From the NCBI GenBank assembly GCA_947629065.1, contig CANRCH010000127.1, positions 1 through 5,048 on the forward strand: a stretch of DNA of 5,048 nucleotides, given 5' to 3'. Source of the stretch: an uncultured Aliarcobacter sp. Lineage in GTDB: Bacteria; Campylobacterota; Campylobacteria; Campylobacterales; Arcobacteraceae. Below are positions 4,777-5,048 of the stretch, one piece after another; the stretch's first letter is position 1; each line of letters opens with the position of its first letter. The notes under the pieces are model-generated. The model was given only the letters and a program-made list of their open reading frames with translations, was not told where the DNA came from and ran no database searches. A program made the translations under genes and the position numbers.

Positions 4777-5048
4777 ACTCCATAATAGATAGGCTTTTAA
4801 AAAACTCTCTATAATTTGTATCGTTTTCATCTCTTGCTTTTATTGCACTTCTTGGGTGTTCGTTTAGTTGCCCTGTTATCATATATGGAATACTATATCC
4901 CCAATCAAGTTTCTTTTCAAGTTCAACTATATGATTTTCTATAAACTCTAAAACAGGCATTTGATTATATTTTGGATTTTTCAAAAATCCTAAAAGAAGT
5001 TCTAATGCACAGTTTCCAGCACCCCTTCCAAGTCCACTTACTGTAACA
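4775..5048 (-). CDS. HMGL-like (DRE-TIM) aldolase, C-terminal end only
   Basis: Reading leftward from the right edge, the frame is open for 90 codons to a TAG at 4777-4775. The N-terminal TIM-barrel portion, with its metal-binding aspartate, lies outside the window. The visible part opens VTVSGLGRGAGNCALELLL, the glycine-rich GRGAGN motif at the end of the barrel in the 4-hydroxy-2-oxovalerate aldolase/HMG-CoA lyase superfamily. A helical C-terminal extension follows (LEFIENHIVELEKKLDWG, then IPYMITGQLNEHPRSAIKA). The family cleaves or joins 2-oxo acids with a divalent metal. This type, with the HPRSA segment, is often found in surface-polysaccharide gene clusters, which would be its likely setting upstream. 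I infer that from memory of the family; no neighbour here confirms it. The Met at 4984 is internal and not the start. Confidence 0.75.
   Translation of the reverse strand, partial: VTVSGLGRGAGNCALELLLGFLKNPKYNQMPVLEFIENHIVELEKKLDWGYSIPYMITGQLNEHPRSAIKARDENDTNYREFFKSLSIME

Noticed and set aside
4775..4984. A complete 69-residue minus-strand gene starting at 4984
   Set aside because: The frame stays open upstream to the window edge and encodes the conserved GLGRGAGN motif, so this Met is internal to a larger aldolase.

Overview
The window is AT-rich and gene-dense. Its short spacers, Campylobacter-style promoters (a good -10 box, a T-rich periodic upstream, no clear -35) and protein content point to a Campylobacterota genome, most likely an Arcobacter-type bacterium. 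That assignment is inferred from protein and promoter style; I did no database search.

Left part, minus strand (about 1-2284). A monohaem cytochrome c (fccA) and a Tat-exported flavoprotein (fccB) form a two-gene unit, read as a flavocytochrome c sulfide dehydrogenase. A strong hairpin terminator closes the unit. Downstream on the same strand a separate promoter drives a gene cut by the left edge. It begins with a signal peptide and an NMT1/THI5-like periplasmic binding domain, and could be a solute-binding protein or the sensing end of a signalling protein.

Middle, plus strand (about 2462-3773). A Y-family DNA polymerase (dinB type) carries an insertion of roughly 43 residues between its two N-terminal nucleotide-handling motifs. 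Its -10 box lies so close to the ATG that the mRNA is probably leaderless.

Right part, plus strand (about 3800-4736). A small DUF2325 protein and a long-chain flavodoxin (fldA) form an operon. Two near-palindromic Fur-box-like sites lie upstream, one over the predicted -35 and one between promoter and ribosome binding site. This suggests an iron-starvation unit in which flavodoxin substitutes for ferredoxin, with DUF2325 as a co-regulated partner of unknown function.

Right edge, minus strand (4775-5048). The C-terminal end of a DRE-TIM/HMGL-like aldolase converges on fldA; a 14-15 bp hairpin separates the two.

I see no RNA genes, insertion sequences, CRISPR arrays or phage genes, and no gene-free stretch longer than 300 bases. 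The most notable points are the tandem Fur-like sites over DUF2325-fldA, the conserved-looking Cys cluster in DUF2325, and the leaderless, insertion-bearing polymerase. I did not find a clearly new multi-gene system.
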